A stretch of DNA of 59,457 bases from Bacillota bacterium (GTDB lineage Bacteria; Bacillota; Limnochordia; Darwinibacteriales; JAAYFS01). Each line of letters begins with the position of its first letter. Positions within the stretch are counted from its first letter, which is position 1. The DNA is taken from contig JAAYFS010000054.1 in NCBI GenBank assembly GCA_012728115.1, positions 1-59,457 on the forward strand, given 5' to 3'. The position numbers were made by a program, and so were the translations under genes. The notes beneath the pieces are model-generated. The model made no database searches, was not told the origin of the DNA, and saw nothing but the letters and a program-made list of their open reading frames with translations. Below, one piece after another: positions 26,021 to 35,177 of the stretch.

Positions 26021-27901
26021 TTAGTAGGTTATGATCTCTAAATCAAAAGTCGCCAAACCTTCGATTACATAAGGTGTTCTCTTCCGTACGCGGATATAAT
26101 TTGTGTCATCGCTTTCCCATGTATTACCTCTCTCTGATTGTTCCTCTTCCACAGCAAGCATGGAAAACTGTTGTTCTTCTATTTCGGGGGTTTCTGGAAT
26201 GGTATTATGATCGAGTTCCATTTCCATCACGCCATTTTCTGTCTCTGCAAAGTAACCATCGTAATCATCGAAAAATGGGTAAAATTCAGCTACCAACTCG
26301 TTATAGCGTTCTCCGTTCATATATTCCTCTAGTAGTTTATCTAAGTTCTCGGCAGAACTCGGTGCTTCCCACACAATTTCTTCTTCACTCGACAGAAATT
26401 CCAATGAAGTGTGTACGCTAGGTTTTGAATAATAATAGCCATACCCACCACCGCGAACAGTAACAGTTAACATACCTGGTGCAGTCTCGGGAGGTATCAT
26501 TATTTGTAGCCTTAATGTTTCCACTTCTTGGCGATGTGGCCTTATAGTTACTTCTACATCCACGACATCACCTGGTGCCACTTGGTATTTTTGTGGGATA
26601 GCGCGCTCAACTACCGCAGTTCTTCGTTCATTTTCAACGCTAACAATAATATTAATTTGGGTTAAATCCACTTCTTGAAAACGATTGGTTAACAAAAGAT
26701 CTAGTCCTTGTTCGAGATCAAGCAACGCCCAAACAGCAATATCTGATTCACTAAAGAACATATTATCCCGAATAATGGTGTTGGACAAATTGCTTGCTAC
26801 AAACTCAACAGTTACTTCCGCTGTACCGCGTCCAATTCGATCAAGTGTTGCATCTATGCCTTGAAAGGCACTACTGATCGCTAACGCATGAATATATGCC
26901 TCATCCTTCACCGCTTCAACTTTGTATTCAAGCACCAGTTCTCGATCTTTATCCTCTACCGAAATAAAAATCGGAACATAGCTAGGACCATTATTTAATT
27001 TTCCTGCAACACCAGCTGCTCGATCTTGATATAACGTTCCGATATTTGGCCCTGAAGAAGCAACCTTGATCGGAAACTCTACATGTGCCAGTGTATAATG
27101 AACCACTGCTGGGGTAACAAAGAACTCAACATCTCCTCGATGGGTGAATGGATGGCCAAAACCAACGAACTCATTATCCTTTATATACGTGATCGTTCCA
27201 AAAGCAGTTGCCTGAAAATCGCCACGTAAAAGCTGTACCCCAAAAGCACTTCCTGGTTCTAACTCAATACCTTCGTCTAAAAAACTAGTGCTGCTTCCAG
27301 TCAACCCTTGGATCAAACGAAAATCATATTGGGATAATTCTTTTTCTAAATACTTAAAAGATCTTCCAGAGATTCCACCGATCATTAATGGTGTATTTAG
27401 CGGTATAAAAGAATCTTCACTTGGAATATTCTCTTTTTCTAAAGGAATAAAGTGTTCACTACTCCGAGTTTCGATTTGCCATTCCTGCTCAATAGGTTCT
27501 GGATCTTTTTCAAGAACATCCAAAAGCTTCAACATCTCTTCAGCAGGTGTAACCAAACCAATTCGGTGATCTGTATAACTATAGCCGTAACCTATCGCCC
27601 CAAGCAGTTTTCCATCGATGTATACTGGACTTCCACTCATTCCGCTGGCAATGCCACCAGATTTATCGATTGGATCACCACTTACACGAACCATTATCAG
27701 ATTTGGTGTGGGCGGGCTTTGAGGGATCACTCCGATCACTTCCACTACAAATTCCTCAACTGTCGTTCCTTGCACAACAGTTTTCCCAACACCAATTAAC
27801 CCAGGTTTGACCTCGCTTAATGGAAATATCTCTATTGCCTGAGCTGAAACCGAGAGAAAGGTTAGACAAAAAAGGATTACCAGGCATTTGACTTTTTTCA
27901 T
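26021..27901 (-). CDS. S55 (SpoIVB-type) peptidase-domain protein with swapped modules
   Basis: 626 aa, signal peptide ends near AQA, ribosome site AAGGAG. The S55 serine motif GGIASGMSGSPVYIDGKLLG holds the likely nucleophile Ser91. The likely catalytic His is in FVGFGHPF (His250), after AFGTITYIKDNE. In SpoIVB the His module comes first and the Ser module last, so here the order is reversed. The C-terminal part (from about 400) is a beta-rich region without known motifs, ending with acidic, low-complexity sequence. Not SpoIVB itself; probably an envelope serine protease or an inactive relative. It sits between the NAGPA protein and tamB. Confidence 0.75.
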   Translation of the reverse strand: MKKVKCLVILFCLTFLSVSAQAIEIFPLSEVKPGLIGVGKTVVQGTTVEEFVVEVIGVIPQSPPTPNLIMVRVSGDPIDKSGGIASGMSGSPVYIDGKLLGAIGYGYSYTDHRIGLVTPAEEMLKLLDVLEKDPEPIEQEWQIETRSSEHFIPLEKENIPSEDSFIPLNTPLMIGGISGRSFKYLEKELSQYDFRLIQGLTGSSTSFLDEGIELEPGSAFGVQLLRGDFQATAFGTITYIKDNEFVGFGHPFTHRGDVEFFVTPAVVHYTLAHVEFPIKVASSGPNIGTLYQDRAAGVAGKLNNGPSYVPIFISVEDKDRELVLEYKVEAVKDEAYIHALAISSAFQGIDATLDRIGRGTAEVTVEFVASNLSNTIIRDNMFFSESDIAVWALLDLEQGLDLLLTNRFQEVDLTQINIIVSVENERRTAVVERAIPQKYQVAPGDVVDVEVTIRPHRQEVETLRLQIMIPPETAPGMLTVTVRGGGYGYYYSKPSVHTSLEFLSSEEEIVWEAPSSAENLDKLLEEYMNGERYNELVAEFYPFFDDYDGYFAETENGVMEMELDHNTIPETPEIEEQQFSMLAVEEEQSERGNTWESDDTNYIRVRKRTPYVIEGLATFDLEIITY

Positions 27902-27912
27902 TATTACACTCC

Positions 27913-29355
27913 TTATCGTCTGGTCTCAGGGGTGGTTACGATAATAGCATTACTAACTGATCTTTCGATCCCATCCGAAGGTATATTCAGCACCATATCC
28001 CTAATAACCATTGTTGTTGATCCGCCTCCATCCAAGTTCATAGCGTCAACTGCGCCTAGTTCGATCATCAGCTCAGCTAATTCTTCAAGCGTCATTCCTA
28101 CACTGATACCTGGATTTCTTCCATTCACGGTAACTAATAATAAACTGCCATCGGCCCGTATTCCTAAAGCAGTTCGGGGAGCCCGACTATTTAGGATATC
28201 ATTTTGAAAACGTTCCTCCACGCCAGTTATATGTACCTTTCCATCCTTAACTAAGCGTGGACCTCCCCCGATTATTTCAGTGACTCCTAAACTAAACCAA
28301 TCTGGAACTAATTCAAAGTCTAGTTGAACCTGATCGCCTACCTGAAGTTGCATTAGAAGATCTCGCGCTTTTCCATGTCCCGAAAGCACTATTCCGTTTT
28401 CAGGAATAGCGGATCCACCTTGTTCGATCTGTGTTACCACACCATCGATCAGTACTATCTCTATTCCATAGATATTTGTTCGAGTACTTGATCCATAAGC
28501 GGGAGTATAAATGATCAATTCATCCTGTAAGCGTGGGCGATTAAGTCCTGAAATTGCTATTGATTCACCGTTGGAAACACGAACTGTTCCATTAAGAGTA
28601 ACAGAATCGATAATTGCGAAGTTCTTTCCTAGACCAAGGGCTGTTCGATTCGCATAAGACTCACTAATAAATTCTCCATTGATCGCCAGAAGACCTAGTG
28701 GCCTTCCGTCTGAAGCAAAAAAAGCTCCATTAACCGCTGCCAAAGCATTGCTTCTTTTTGCCATATTACTAACTCGTTCGCTACCCGTTACCCGATCTTG
28801 TGCTAGCACCATCTTCACTTCGATCTCAGGATCAACGATATCGATCCACAAGTAGTTAATGATCAAGGGCCCAGCAGCAATCGCTCTACGCTGGTGTCCA
28901 TATTTCACTCCATAAGATATTGAGCGAAGGTTCTCACGCATGAAAATTTTATCCACTTCCACAATTAATTGGCCGTCTTGCAGATACGCCTTTGGTGCTG
29001 GAAGTTCATAGTTAAAGTCAAGCACAATCCTAGTAGTTGCTCCACCATCGATTCGCGAAGTTCGAATTGCACTAAGGGCAACATCCTTGGTCGAGATCAC
29101 TGCTGGAACATTAGGAAGAGAATAGGAAAGATCAATAATAACCTTCATCGGATTGGTAGTATGCCTAACTTTATATGCTGGTTCACTTGATTCTAGGCCT
29201 TCTGGATAAGAAAGCTTTAACACTACCTTGCTAGGTGAAATCTCATAGTTCAAAGATTTTTCACTAGCCGTACCTGTTTTTGGAACAATAATCATTAAGA
29301 GTAAAAAACTGATCACAAGCGTCTTTACTCTTAACAGTGCGCCCATTTTTGTCAT
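27913..29355 (-). CDS. phosphodiester glycosidase (NAGPA) protein with AMIN domain
   Basis: 480 aa, AGGAGGAG ribosome site. Signal peptide ends near TGTA. Residues about 35 to 133 are an AMIN domain (VRHTTNPMKVIIDLSYSLP, GGATTRIVLDFNYELPAP), which binds peptidoglycan. From about 165 to 475 comes the NAGPA domain, with NALAAVNGAFFASDGRPLGL, TALGIRADGSLLLVTVNGR and the closing DAMNLDGGGSTTMV. Family members cleave phosphodiester-linked sugars; some act on wall teichoic acids or exopolysaccharide. It lies 11 bases before the S55 gene and forms an operon with it. Confidence 0.88.
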   Translation of the reverse strand: MTKMGALLRVKTLVISFLLLMIIVPKTGTASEKSLNYEISPSKVVLKLSYPEGLESSEPAYKVRHTTNPMKVIIDLSYSLPNVPAVISTKDVALSAIRTSRIDGGATTRIVLDFNYELPAPKAYLQDGQLIVEVDKIFMRENLRSISYGVKYGHQRRAIAAGPLIINYLWIDIVDPEIEVKMVLAQDRVTGSERVSNMAKRSNALAAVNGAFFASDGRPLGLLAINGEFISESYANRTALGLGKNFAIIDSVTLNGTVRVSNGESIAISGLNRPRLQDELIIYTPAYGSSTRTNIYGIEIVLIDGVVTQIEQGGSAIPENGIVLSGHGKARDLLMQLQVGDQVQLDFELVPDWFSLGVTEIIGGGPRLVKDGKVHITGVEERFQNDILNSRAPRTALGIRADGSLLLVTVNGRNPGISVGMTLEELAELMIELGAVDAMNLDGGGSTTMVIRDMVLNIPSDGIERSVSNAIIVTTPETRR

Positions 29356-29408
29356 ATCTTTCTCCTCCTAACTCAACAGTATTTCGAGAAATTGGCATAA
29401 TGTCCTGC

Positions 29409-29434
29409 AAAAAATCCGCTCTTAAAGAGCGGAT
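29409..29434 (-). terminator. terminator after the flagellar operon
   Basis: Stem TCCGCTCT / AGAGCGGA with a 3-base loop starts at the flgJ stop codon and is followed by six T on the minus strand. It marks the end of the flgF-G-A-H-I-J unit. Confidence 0.85.
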
Positions 29435-29742
29435 CATTTCACGTAATCTTTCATTTGTTCGTAAATCAGTTTTGCTAATCCTAGGCTATCGATTTTAGAC
29501 ATTTCTAAGGACATTTCTTGATCAAGCATGGATTCAAAAAGTTTTTCAGCCTTACGATCACCAAACAATTTTGAATCAGGAACGCTTTTGCGCATCTCGC
29601 TTAAGAGTTGTTGCAAAAACAATGCTTCAAATTCCTGAGACGCCTTTTTTAATTGTTCCAAGGACTTCGCCTTTTCCGATGCCTGATTGGCTCGATCGAG
29701 CATCGGCATATTTGGATCCCAAGCAACTCTCAATTTCTCCAC
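29434..29742 (-). CDS. flgJ: flagellar rod-binding protein FlgJ (no muramidase domain)
   Basis: 102 aa, GTG start at 29742 (a TTG three codons on is possible). It carries only the rod-binding domain: LKKASQEFEALFLQQLLSEM at about 30 to 50 and the closing SLGLAKLIYEQMK. The C-terminal peptidoglycan hydrolase domain of enterobacterial FlgJ is absent, as in many other phyla. It scaffolds rod assembly in the periplasm. Nine bases follow flgI. Confidence 0.9.
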   Translation of the reverse strand: MEKLRVAWDPNMPMLDRANQASEKAKSLEQLKKASQEFEALFLQQLLSEMRKSVPDSKLFGDRKAEKLFESMLDQEMSLEMSKIDSLGLAKLIYEQMKDYVK

Positions 29743-29751
29743 CGTCCCTTA

Positions 29752-30894
29752 TTAAAGGATGATTAACTCCCCGTAAAGCGCTCCTGCTGCATCGATCGCC
29801 TGCAAGATAGCGATTACGTCACGAGAGGAAGCACCGATAGCGTTCAAAGCATCGACCAAGTCTTGAACACTACTTGTACCTTCGATTACCACGAAATTAT
29901 TCTGTTCTTCGTAAACACCGATCGAATATTCTTCAACAACTACCGTTTCTCCTCCAGAAAATCCTTGGGGTTGTGAAACATAAGTTTTCGGTTGAACAGT
30001 AACGCTGAGATTACCGTGAGATACCGCAACTGTCGAAATGCGGACCGCAGAATCCATCACAATGGTGCCTGTGCGTTCGTTAACGGTTATTCGACCCTTA
30101 ACATCTGGTTGGATCGGTAATTCTTCAACTTGAGCCACAAACCCTACAAAGTTGTTCTGATATTCAAATGGTATATTTACCATTACGCTAGCATTATCTT
30201 GTGCCCAAGCGGTGTCCTCACCAAAGACTTGATTGATTATTGATACTAAACGCGAAGCAGTTGTAAAATCAGGTTCATTGAGAATGAGATTTAGAGATTC
30301 CATATTAGAAAAATCGCTGACGATGTCTCGCTCGATAATCGCCCCGTTAGGAATCATTCCTACTGTAGAATGATTGCGTTGAGCTGAACTACCGCCACCA
30401 CTCGCGTTAAACCCACCGACCGAAACAGCACCCTGAGCAGCCGCGTAGATTTCTCCATTTGCTGCTTGTAACGGGGTTTGTAATAAGTAACCTCCCTGCA
30501 GACTACGGGCATCACCGATCGAAGAAACTGTTACTGTAATCCGATCGCCACTTCTAACACCTGAGTGAACATCCGCAGTAACCATAACCGCAGCCACGTT
30601 ACGCATTCTTAAATCGCCTACTTCAACGGAAATACCAAACTGTTCGAGCATGTTGGCGACCATTTGAATATTCGCCCGGGCGCCAGCACTGTCGCCAGTG
30701 CCTTCTAATCCGATTACCAAACCTAAACCAAAGAGCTGGTTATCCCTAACTCCATTAATCCGCGCTACGTCCTTAACTCTAACTGTCGGCGTATTAATAT
30801 GCACTCGTTCAACAATCACTTGCGCCAGGGCAAGTGAATTCACTACTAATAGTAGAGATAATGCGAGGACAAAAACGCGTGATACTTTTTTCAT
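29752..30894 (-). CDS. flgI: flagellar P-ring protein FlgI
   Basis: ATG at 30894 with AGGAGG upstream; 380 aa, family length. Signal peptide ends LALA. Diagnostic segments: VRVKDVARINGVRDNQLFGL, GLVIGLEGTGDSA, NVAAVMVTADVHSGVRSGD and the C-terminal VQDLVDALNAIGASSRDVIA. FlgI builds the ring around the rod in the peptidoglycan layer. P- and L-rings occur only in diderms, so this supports a functional outer membrane. Confidence 0.96.
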   Translation of the reverse strand: MKKVSRVFVLALSLLLVVNSLALAQVIVERVHINTPTVRVKDVARINGVRDNQLFGLGLVIGLEGTGDSAGARANIQMVANMLEQFGISVEVGDLRMRNVAAVMVTADVHSGVRSGDRITVTVSSIGDARSLQGGYLLQTPLQAANGEIYAAAQGAVSVGGFNASGGGSSAQRNHSTVGMIPNGAIIERDIVSDFSNMESLNLILNEPDFTTASRLVSIINQVFGEDTAWAQDNASVMVNIPFEYQNNFVGFVAQVEELPIQPDVKGRITVNERTGTIVMDSAVRISTVAVSHGNLSVTVQPKTYVSQPQGFSGGETVVVEEYSIGVYEEQNNFVVIEGTSSVQDLVDALNAIGASSRDVIAILQAIDAAGALYGELIIL

Positions 30895-30905
30895 AGGAAA
30901 TCCTC

Positions 30906-31499
30906 CTAAAACAACCAATTCAAAATCCTAGTAATTATCCCAGGTTGTTGCTTTTCAGCTATTACTCCAGTTCCAACGAAATCAATTTCAGCATCGGCTA
31001 CTAATGACGATACAATCGTATTATCAGGTCCGATATCTTTACTACGAATTATTCCTGAAATAACAATTTCTTGTTCTTCACCATTAACTTGAATCTTTTG
31101 TCTTCCTTCTATTTTTAAATTCCCATTAGGATATACTTCAACCACTTTAGTAGTCATCTTAGCAGTAATGCTTCCTTGGCGAGCAACGGAACCTTTAGCC
31201 GAAAATTCATCGCCACCCCCGAAACCGATAAGAGGAATAAAATCTGCTAGTACTCCCGTTCCTGGTCCAATGTTAAAGGAGGAACCTGAGTCTGTCGAAG
31301 AGCCTACCGATTGAGTTGCTTGCGCCTTTTCCACAATCAATACTGTGACTAAATCGCCTACTTGCCTAGCCTTTTGATCGGAAAACATCGATTTCCCATT
31401 GGTCTCGAAAAGCGATATCGCTAGAACACTTACACTAAACTGGGATACCAATAGTAACGAAATAGTAACTATTCCAAGCCATCGAATTAATTTTCTCAT
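30906..31499 (-). CDS. flgH: flagellar L-ring protein FlgH without lipobox
   Basis: 197 aa. Signal peptide MRKLIRWLGIVTISLLLVSQ ... VLA. The family core is clear: SLFETNGKSMFSDQKARQVG, DLVTVLIVEKAQATQS, and GNLKIEGRQKIQVNGEEQEI with VISGIIRSKDI. FlgH forms the outer-membrane bushing of the flagellum. In Proteobacteria it is a lipoprotein; here there is no Cys around the signal cleavage site, so it cannot be lipid-modified in the usual way. Eleven bases before flgI. Confidence 0.94.
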   Translation of the reverse strand: MRKLIRWLGIVTISLLLVSQFSVSVLAISLFETNGKSMFSDQKARQVGDLVTVLIVEKAQATQSVGSSTDSGSSFNIGPGTGVLADFIPLIGFGGGDEFSAKGSVARQGSITAKMTTKVVEVYPNGNLKIEGRQKIQVNGEEQEIVISGIIRSKDIGPDNTIVSSLVADAEIDFVGTGVIAEKQQPGIITRILNWLF

Positions 31500-31502
31500 G
31501 GC

Positions 31503-32333
31503 CTAATCATCTCCCCTCACACTGACACGGACTGTTTCAGAGTCAATAACCTCGGCATAGATTATGTTGCCCGAGGAGCTATTCTCAACAGGTATCATTT
31601 CACCCTTGCCACCATTGGCTCTAGCTATTCCAGCAGTTCGAACACTAATTCCGCCGACTTCAGCGATAATCGTTACTCTCGCTCCCCGCATCACCACGGG
31701 AGGGATTTCTACCATCAAATCATTCAAGGCAGTTCCCGAAAGAATAGTTTGTCTTGCTTGTTTACCTAGAAAATCCTCTAAACGCATATCCGTGCTAACG
31801 CCACGCACATCGCGATACTCTAAAACAATATTATCCTGCGTGAGTAACTCACCACGAGCGATATTGCTAATGGCTACAACCACAGCTACAGTGGTTTGCT
31901 TTGAATTACTCGGAGTAGTTGGTACCGATTCTTTCATCGTTATCGTTGGCGTAGTCCATTCATTAGATTCCGAACTATACACAAGCTGAATTTCTTTTGC
32001 TCCGACGAATTCCACCAATGCAGGGTCAATTTTCGCTAATCGGAGCCTAACTTCTATTTGACCCACCGTAACCTTTCGAGGAAAGCTAGCAGCAGCAGTA
32101 CTGAGCACAACCACTTCCTCAAGTCTACTTACTAATTCGTTTTCCTCTGGTGACTGATCAAAATCCCCAATATCTTTAAGCAAAACCGTGGTATTAGACA
32201 CTACCACTTGCTCTGGTAGCTCGATCCTAATCCTTTTGGCAAAACCACTCTCCGCTGGAAAGAGAATTATAAGGAAAACAAGAACGGTAGCAAGGAGCAG
32301 TTTCCTTAGGAAAAGTCTCAACATCCTAATCAC
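31503..32333 (-). CDS. flgA: flagellar P-ring formation chaperone FlgA
   Basis: 276 aa from a GTG at 32333 that overlaps the flgG stop (TAGTG); an ATG at 32324 is equally possible. Signal peptide then a SAF domain at about 150 to 215 (VAVVVAISNIARGELLTQDN, IVLEYRDVRG, LEDFLGKQARQTILSGTAL) and the FlgA C-terminal beta domain (VTIIAEVGGISVRTAGIARA). FlgA helps FlgI assemble in the periplasm. Neighbouring flgH and flgI are its partners. Confidence 0.93.
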   Translation of the reverse strand: MIRMLRLFLRKLLLATVLVFLIILFPAESGFAKRIRIELPEQVVVSNTTVLLKDIGDFDQSPEENELVSRLEEVVVLSTAAASFPRKVTVGQIEVRLRLAKIDPALVEFVGAKEIQLVYSSESNEWTTPTITMKESVPTTPSNSKQTTVAVVVAISNIARGELLTQDNIVLEYRDVRGVSTDMRLEDFLGKQARQTILSGTALNDLMVEIPPVVMRGARVTIIAEVGGISVRTAGIARANGGKGEMIPVENSSSGNIIYAEVIDSETVRVSVRGDD

Positions 32334-33121
32334 TACCTTCTCAGATTATTTGCGGTTTGAAGCATGTCATCTGAGGCTTGAATTGCTTTAGAGTTGGTTT
32401 CATAGGCACGCTGAGCAACTATCATATTCACCATTTCTTCTACAACTTGCACATTAGACATCTCAAGATATCCTTGTGCTAATTCTCCGAACCCGTTCAA
32501 GCCAGGAGTACCCGCTATTGGTTCTCCGCTAGCTGCTGTGGCAGCATAAAGATTGCGGCCAACACTTTTAAGACCAGCTGAGTTGACAAATCTTACTAAT
32601 TCAATTTCCCCTGCTGGTACTGGTTCATCACTTCCAGCGATCATTTGAGTTACAGTTCCATCAGAACCAATACTGATACTGACGGCATCAAGACTGATCA
32701 TAACTTCTGGATAGAGCGGAAAACCTTCAGAAGTAACTAATCTTCCGTAGCCATCTACTTTAAAAGCACCATCTCTTGTATAGCCAATCGTGCCATCTGG
32801 CATCAGTACTTGGAAGAAACCATCTCCCTCGATTACAACGTCGAAAGGATTATCAGTTTGTTGAAAGGTTCCTTGGGAAAAAATCCTTTGAGTAGCAACA
32901 GGACGCACTCCATGACCGATCTGAATTCCAGTTGGCACTTGAGCTCCAGAGGTCACAGGGGTACCTGCATACTTGAGGGTTTGGTACAACAAATCTTGGA
33001 AATCAACCCTACTTCTTTTAAATCCTGTGGTATTAACGTTGGCAAGGTTATTAGAAATAGTGTCGATCTTAAATTGCTGCGCAACCATACCAGATGCAGC
33101 AGTCCATAATGAACGCATCAT
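32333..33121 (-). CDS. flgG: distal rod protein FlgG
   Basis: Start at the first of two ATGs (33121, 33118), 7 bases after AGGAGGG; 262 aa, family length. N-terminus [19 protein letters not shown] and [21 protein letters not shown]-terminus [18 protein letters not shown] and [20 protein letters not shown]. FlgG forms the distal rod that the P- and L-rings surround. Equivalent to FlhP of Bacillus subtilis by position. The 137 bases before it hold only a small hairpin (33166-33189) and no clear promoter. Confidence 0.95.
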   Translation of the reverse strand: MMRSLWTAASGMVAQQFKIDTISNNLANVNTTGFKRSRVDFQDLLYQTLKYAGTPVTSGAQVPTGIQIGHGVRPVATQRIFSQGTFQQTDNPFDVVIEGDGFFQVLMPDGTIGYTRDGAFKVDGYGRLVTSEGFPLYPEVMISLDAVSISIGSDGTVTQMIAGSDEPVPAGEIELVRFVNSAGLKSVGRNLYAATAASGEPIAGTPGLNGFGELAQGYLEMSNVQVVEEMVNMIVAQRAYETNSKAIQASDDMLQTANNLRR

Positions 33122-33258
33122 AAAAAAGCCCTCCTTGAATATAAGGGGACCTTGAATATTGGTTAGGCTGTATCCATCGTTCAACAGCCCCAAGCTTCTG
33201 TTTCCAGTCCAGCTTTTTTTACCAAGTATCCCCTTTATTTATTGTATTTTCATATTTT

Positions 33259-33999
33259 TTATCCCGCGATTTCATTTACTGCTTTTCCTAAGGTTTCATC
33301 ATAAGCTTGAATAACCTTTTGATTTGCTTCATAGCTACGTTGAATCGTTATCATGTTGACCATCTCATTAATTATGTTCACATTAGAATATTCTAAAGCG
33401 CCTTGTACTACCGTGGTGTTATAACGAAATGGAGCTCCTGCCTCAGGTGTTGCTTCATATTGTGAACTTCCTTGGCGGATAAGTCCAGCACGATTAGGAA
33501 ATTCAACTATCAGGAGACGGTCTCTAAATTCTCCATCAACGTGAACATTTCCGAGTGAATCGATGGTGACTTCACCTTGTCCAATAAAAATCGGACCTGA
33601 CTCACCAAGAACGCGTTGGCCATTTTGATTCACCAACCATCCAGCTTGGCTTAAGGTAAATCCCCCATCCCGTGTATATCTATTTCCAGTTGGCCCTGCC
33701 ACCACAAAGAATCCTGCACCCATTAATGCTACATCAAGTGGATTACTAGTAGTATGAAGCCTACCTTGTTGAAATGATGAACCGCTTCTCTCTACTACCG
33801 CACCAGTACCAAGAGTACCTATTTTGGTTTTGTCTTGATTATGTATTCTTGAAAGCAGCATCTCGGGGAATGCTTTGATCTGGGCGGTTTGTCTATGGTA
33901 GCCAACTGTTTCAACATTTGCTAAGTTGTTGCTCACCAGTTCCGATCTAATTTCTTGAACTAACATTCCAGAAGTTGCTGTGTATAGTCCTCTTAACAT
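33259..33999 (-). CDS. flgF: flagellar rod protein FlgF (FlhO-like)
   Basis: 246 aa, ribosome site GGGGGTG. N-terminus MLRGLYTATSGMLVQEIRS and SNNLANVETVGYHRQTA; central GAGFFVVAGPTGNRYTRDGG; C-terminus GALEYSNVNIINEMVNMIT, then IQRSYEANQKVIQAYDE. A proximal-rod protein of the FlgF/G family. First gene of the flagellar unit behind a sigma-D-like promoter, directly after mreB, as flhO follows mbl in Bacillus subtilis. Confidence 0.92.
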   Translation of the reverse strand: MLRGLYTATSGMLVQEIRSELVSNNLANVETVGYHRQTAQIKAFPEMLLSRIHNQDKTKIGTLGTGAVVERSGSSFQQGRLHTTSNPLDVALMGAGFFVVAGPTGNRYTRDGGFTLSQAGWLVNQNGQRVLGESGPIFIGQGEVTIDSLGNVHVDGEFRDRLLIVEFPNRAGLIRQGSSQYEATPEAGAPFRYNTTVVQGALEYSNVNIINEMVNMITIQRSYEANQKVIQAYDETLGKAVNEIAG

Positions 34000-34043
34000 G
34001 TAGAACTTTCACCCCCTCGGCAGTCATGTTCTGTCTATCCCTT

Positions 34044-34070
34044 GTATCGGAAAGATTTCCCGAAACTTTA
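34044..34070 (-). promoter_or_regulatory. sigma-D (sigma-28)-like promoter of the flagellar operon
   Basis: TAAA (34067-34070), 15-base spacer, TCCGATAC (34044-34051) on the minus strand, against the sigma-28 consensus TAAA-N15-GCCGATAT. It lies 45 bases before the flgF ATG, just after the mreB terminator. Confidence 0.7.
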
Positions 34071-34080
34071 GTAAAAAACA

Positions 34081-34098
34081 AAAAAGGCCTTGCAGCCT
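34081..34098 (-). terminator. terminator after mreB
   Basis: Stem AGGCT / GGCCT with a GCAA tetraloop, followed on the minus strand by TTTT and a second T-run. It separates mreB from the flagellar genes. Confidence 0.75.
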
Positions 34099-34099
34099 A

Positions 34100-35113
34100 T
34101 TAAAATTTTCTCGATAAGAGTATCGAGGTGTTTTTTATTTTATTCAGGTTTTTCAATACTTCCTCCGTTCCCCGCGCCACACAAGTTAGCGGATCATTAG
34201 GAACCTGAACTGGCACCCCAGTTTCCTCCTCGATCAGCATATCAAAGCCTCGCAATAAAGCTCCGCCACCTGTGAGCATCATACCTTTGCGAATTATATC
34301 AGCAGCTAATTCGGGTGGTGTTATTTCTAAAACATCTTTAATTAGCTGAATTATACTCTTAACTGGCTCTTCGAACGCTTTATAAACATCCAAAGCGCTG
34401 ATCTCGATATTAGATGGTAGTCCACTCACTAAATCTAGACCACGGACTGTCATTCTCATTGTTGGTTTTGGGTATACAGTTCCGATTTCTATTTTAATCT
34501 CTTCGGCAGTGCTTTCTCCAATAGCAATGTTATAGGTTCGTTTTATATAACGAATGATAGCTTCTTCAAAATGATAGCCACCGATCCGAATCGATTCGCT
34601 TACCACTTCACCGTTTAAGGAAATAACTGCTACGTCGGTTGTTCCACCACCGATATCGATCACCATATTCCCCGAAGGGGCGGAAATATCTAAACCGCAG
34701 CCTATCGCCGCAGCCATTGGCTCTGAAATTAGATAAACTTCCTTGGCTGCTGCTTGGGCAACCGCTTCCAGTACAGCTCGCTTCTCTACATCAGTGCCAC
34801 CAGAGGGAACACAGACAACAACTCTAGGTTTACTAAATAAGGGTTTACCACATACTTTGTGAATAGAATACTTTAGAATACTCGCGGTTATCTCATAATC
34901 AGCAATAACTCCATCTTTCAGTGGCCTAATAGCCTTAATATTGCCTGGCGTACGCCCGATCATTTTGCGAGCTTCTTCCCCGATCGCTACTATCTTGCTG
35001 GTATCAAGATTCATCGCTATCACAGATGGTTCGCAAATAACTAGACCTTTCCCTTTAACACAAACTAAAATATTAGCGGTTCCTAGATCAATGCCGATAT
35101 CTGTTCCAAACAT
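34100..35113 (-). CDS. mreB: rod-shape actin homolog MreB/Mbl
   Basis: The ATG at 35113 gives MFGTDIGIDLGTANILVCVK, the standard N-terminus; 337 aa. ATPase motifs: phosphate 1 GIDLGTAN, phosphate 2 NMVIDIGGGTTDVAVISL, adenosine motif GMMLTGGGALLRG. MreB filaments guide lateral wall synthesis under the inner membrane. By its neighbours (spoIIID upstream, flgF/flgG downstream) it corresponds to mbl of Bacillus subtilis. Confidence 0.96.
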   Translation of the reverse strand: MFGTDIGIDLGTANILVCVKGKGLVICEPSVIAMNLDTSKIVAIGEEARKMIGRTPGNIKAIRPLKDGVIADYEITASILKYSIHKVCGKPLFSKPRVVVCVPSGGTDVEKRAVLEAVAQAAAKEVYLISEPMAAAIGCGLDISAPSGNMVIDIGGGTTDVAVISLNGEVVSESIRIGGYHFEEAIIRYIKRTYNIAIGESTAEEIKIEIGTVYPKPTMRMTVRGLDLVSGLPSNIEISALDVYKAFEEPVKSIIQLIKDVLEITPPELAADIIRKGMMLTGGGALLRGFDMLIEEETGVPVQVPNDPLTCVARGTEEVLKNLNKIKNTSILLSRKF

Positions 35114-35177
35114 ACTAGAACTTGCCCCTTCCGTGGTTAATATTACCACTATTCGACATTATTCTAGGCATATCCTT

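Noticed and set aside
26021-27901. Naming the S55 gene spoIVB.
   Set aside because: Length, lack of a PDZ domain in the expected place and reversed motif order do not fit SpoIVB.
33166-33189. GGCTGT/ACAGCC hairpin before flgG as a terminator.
   Set aside because: Only 6 bp with no T-run, inside a flagellar operon that must be read through.
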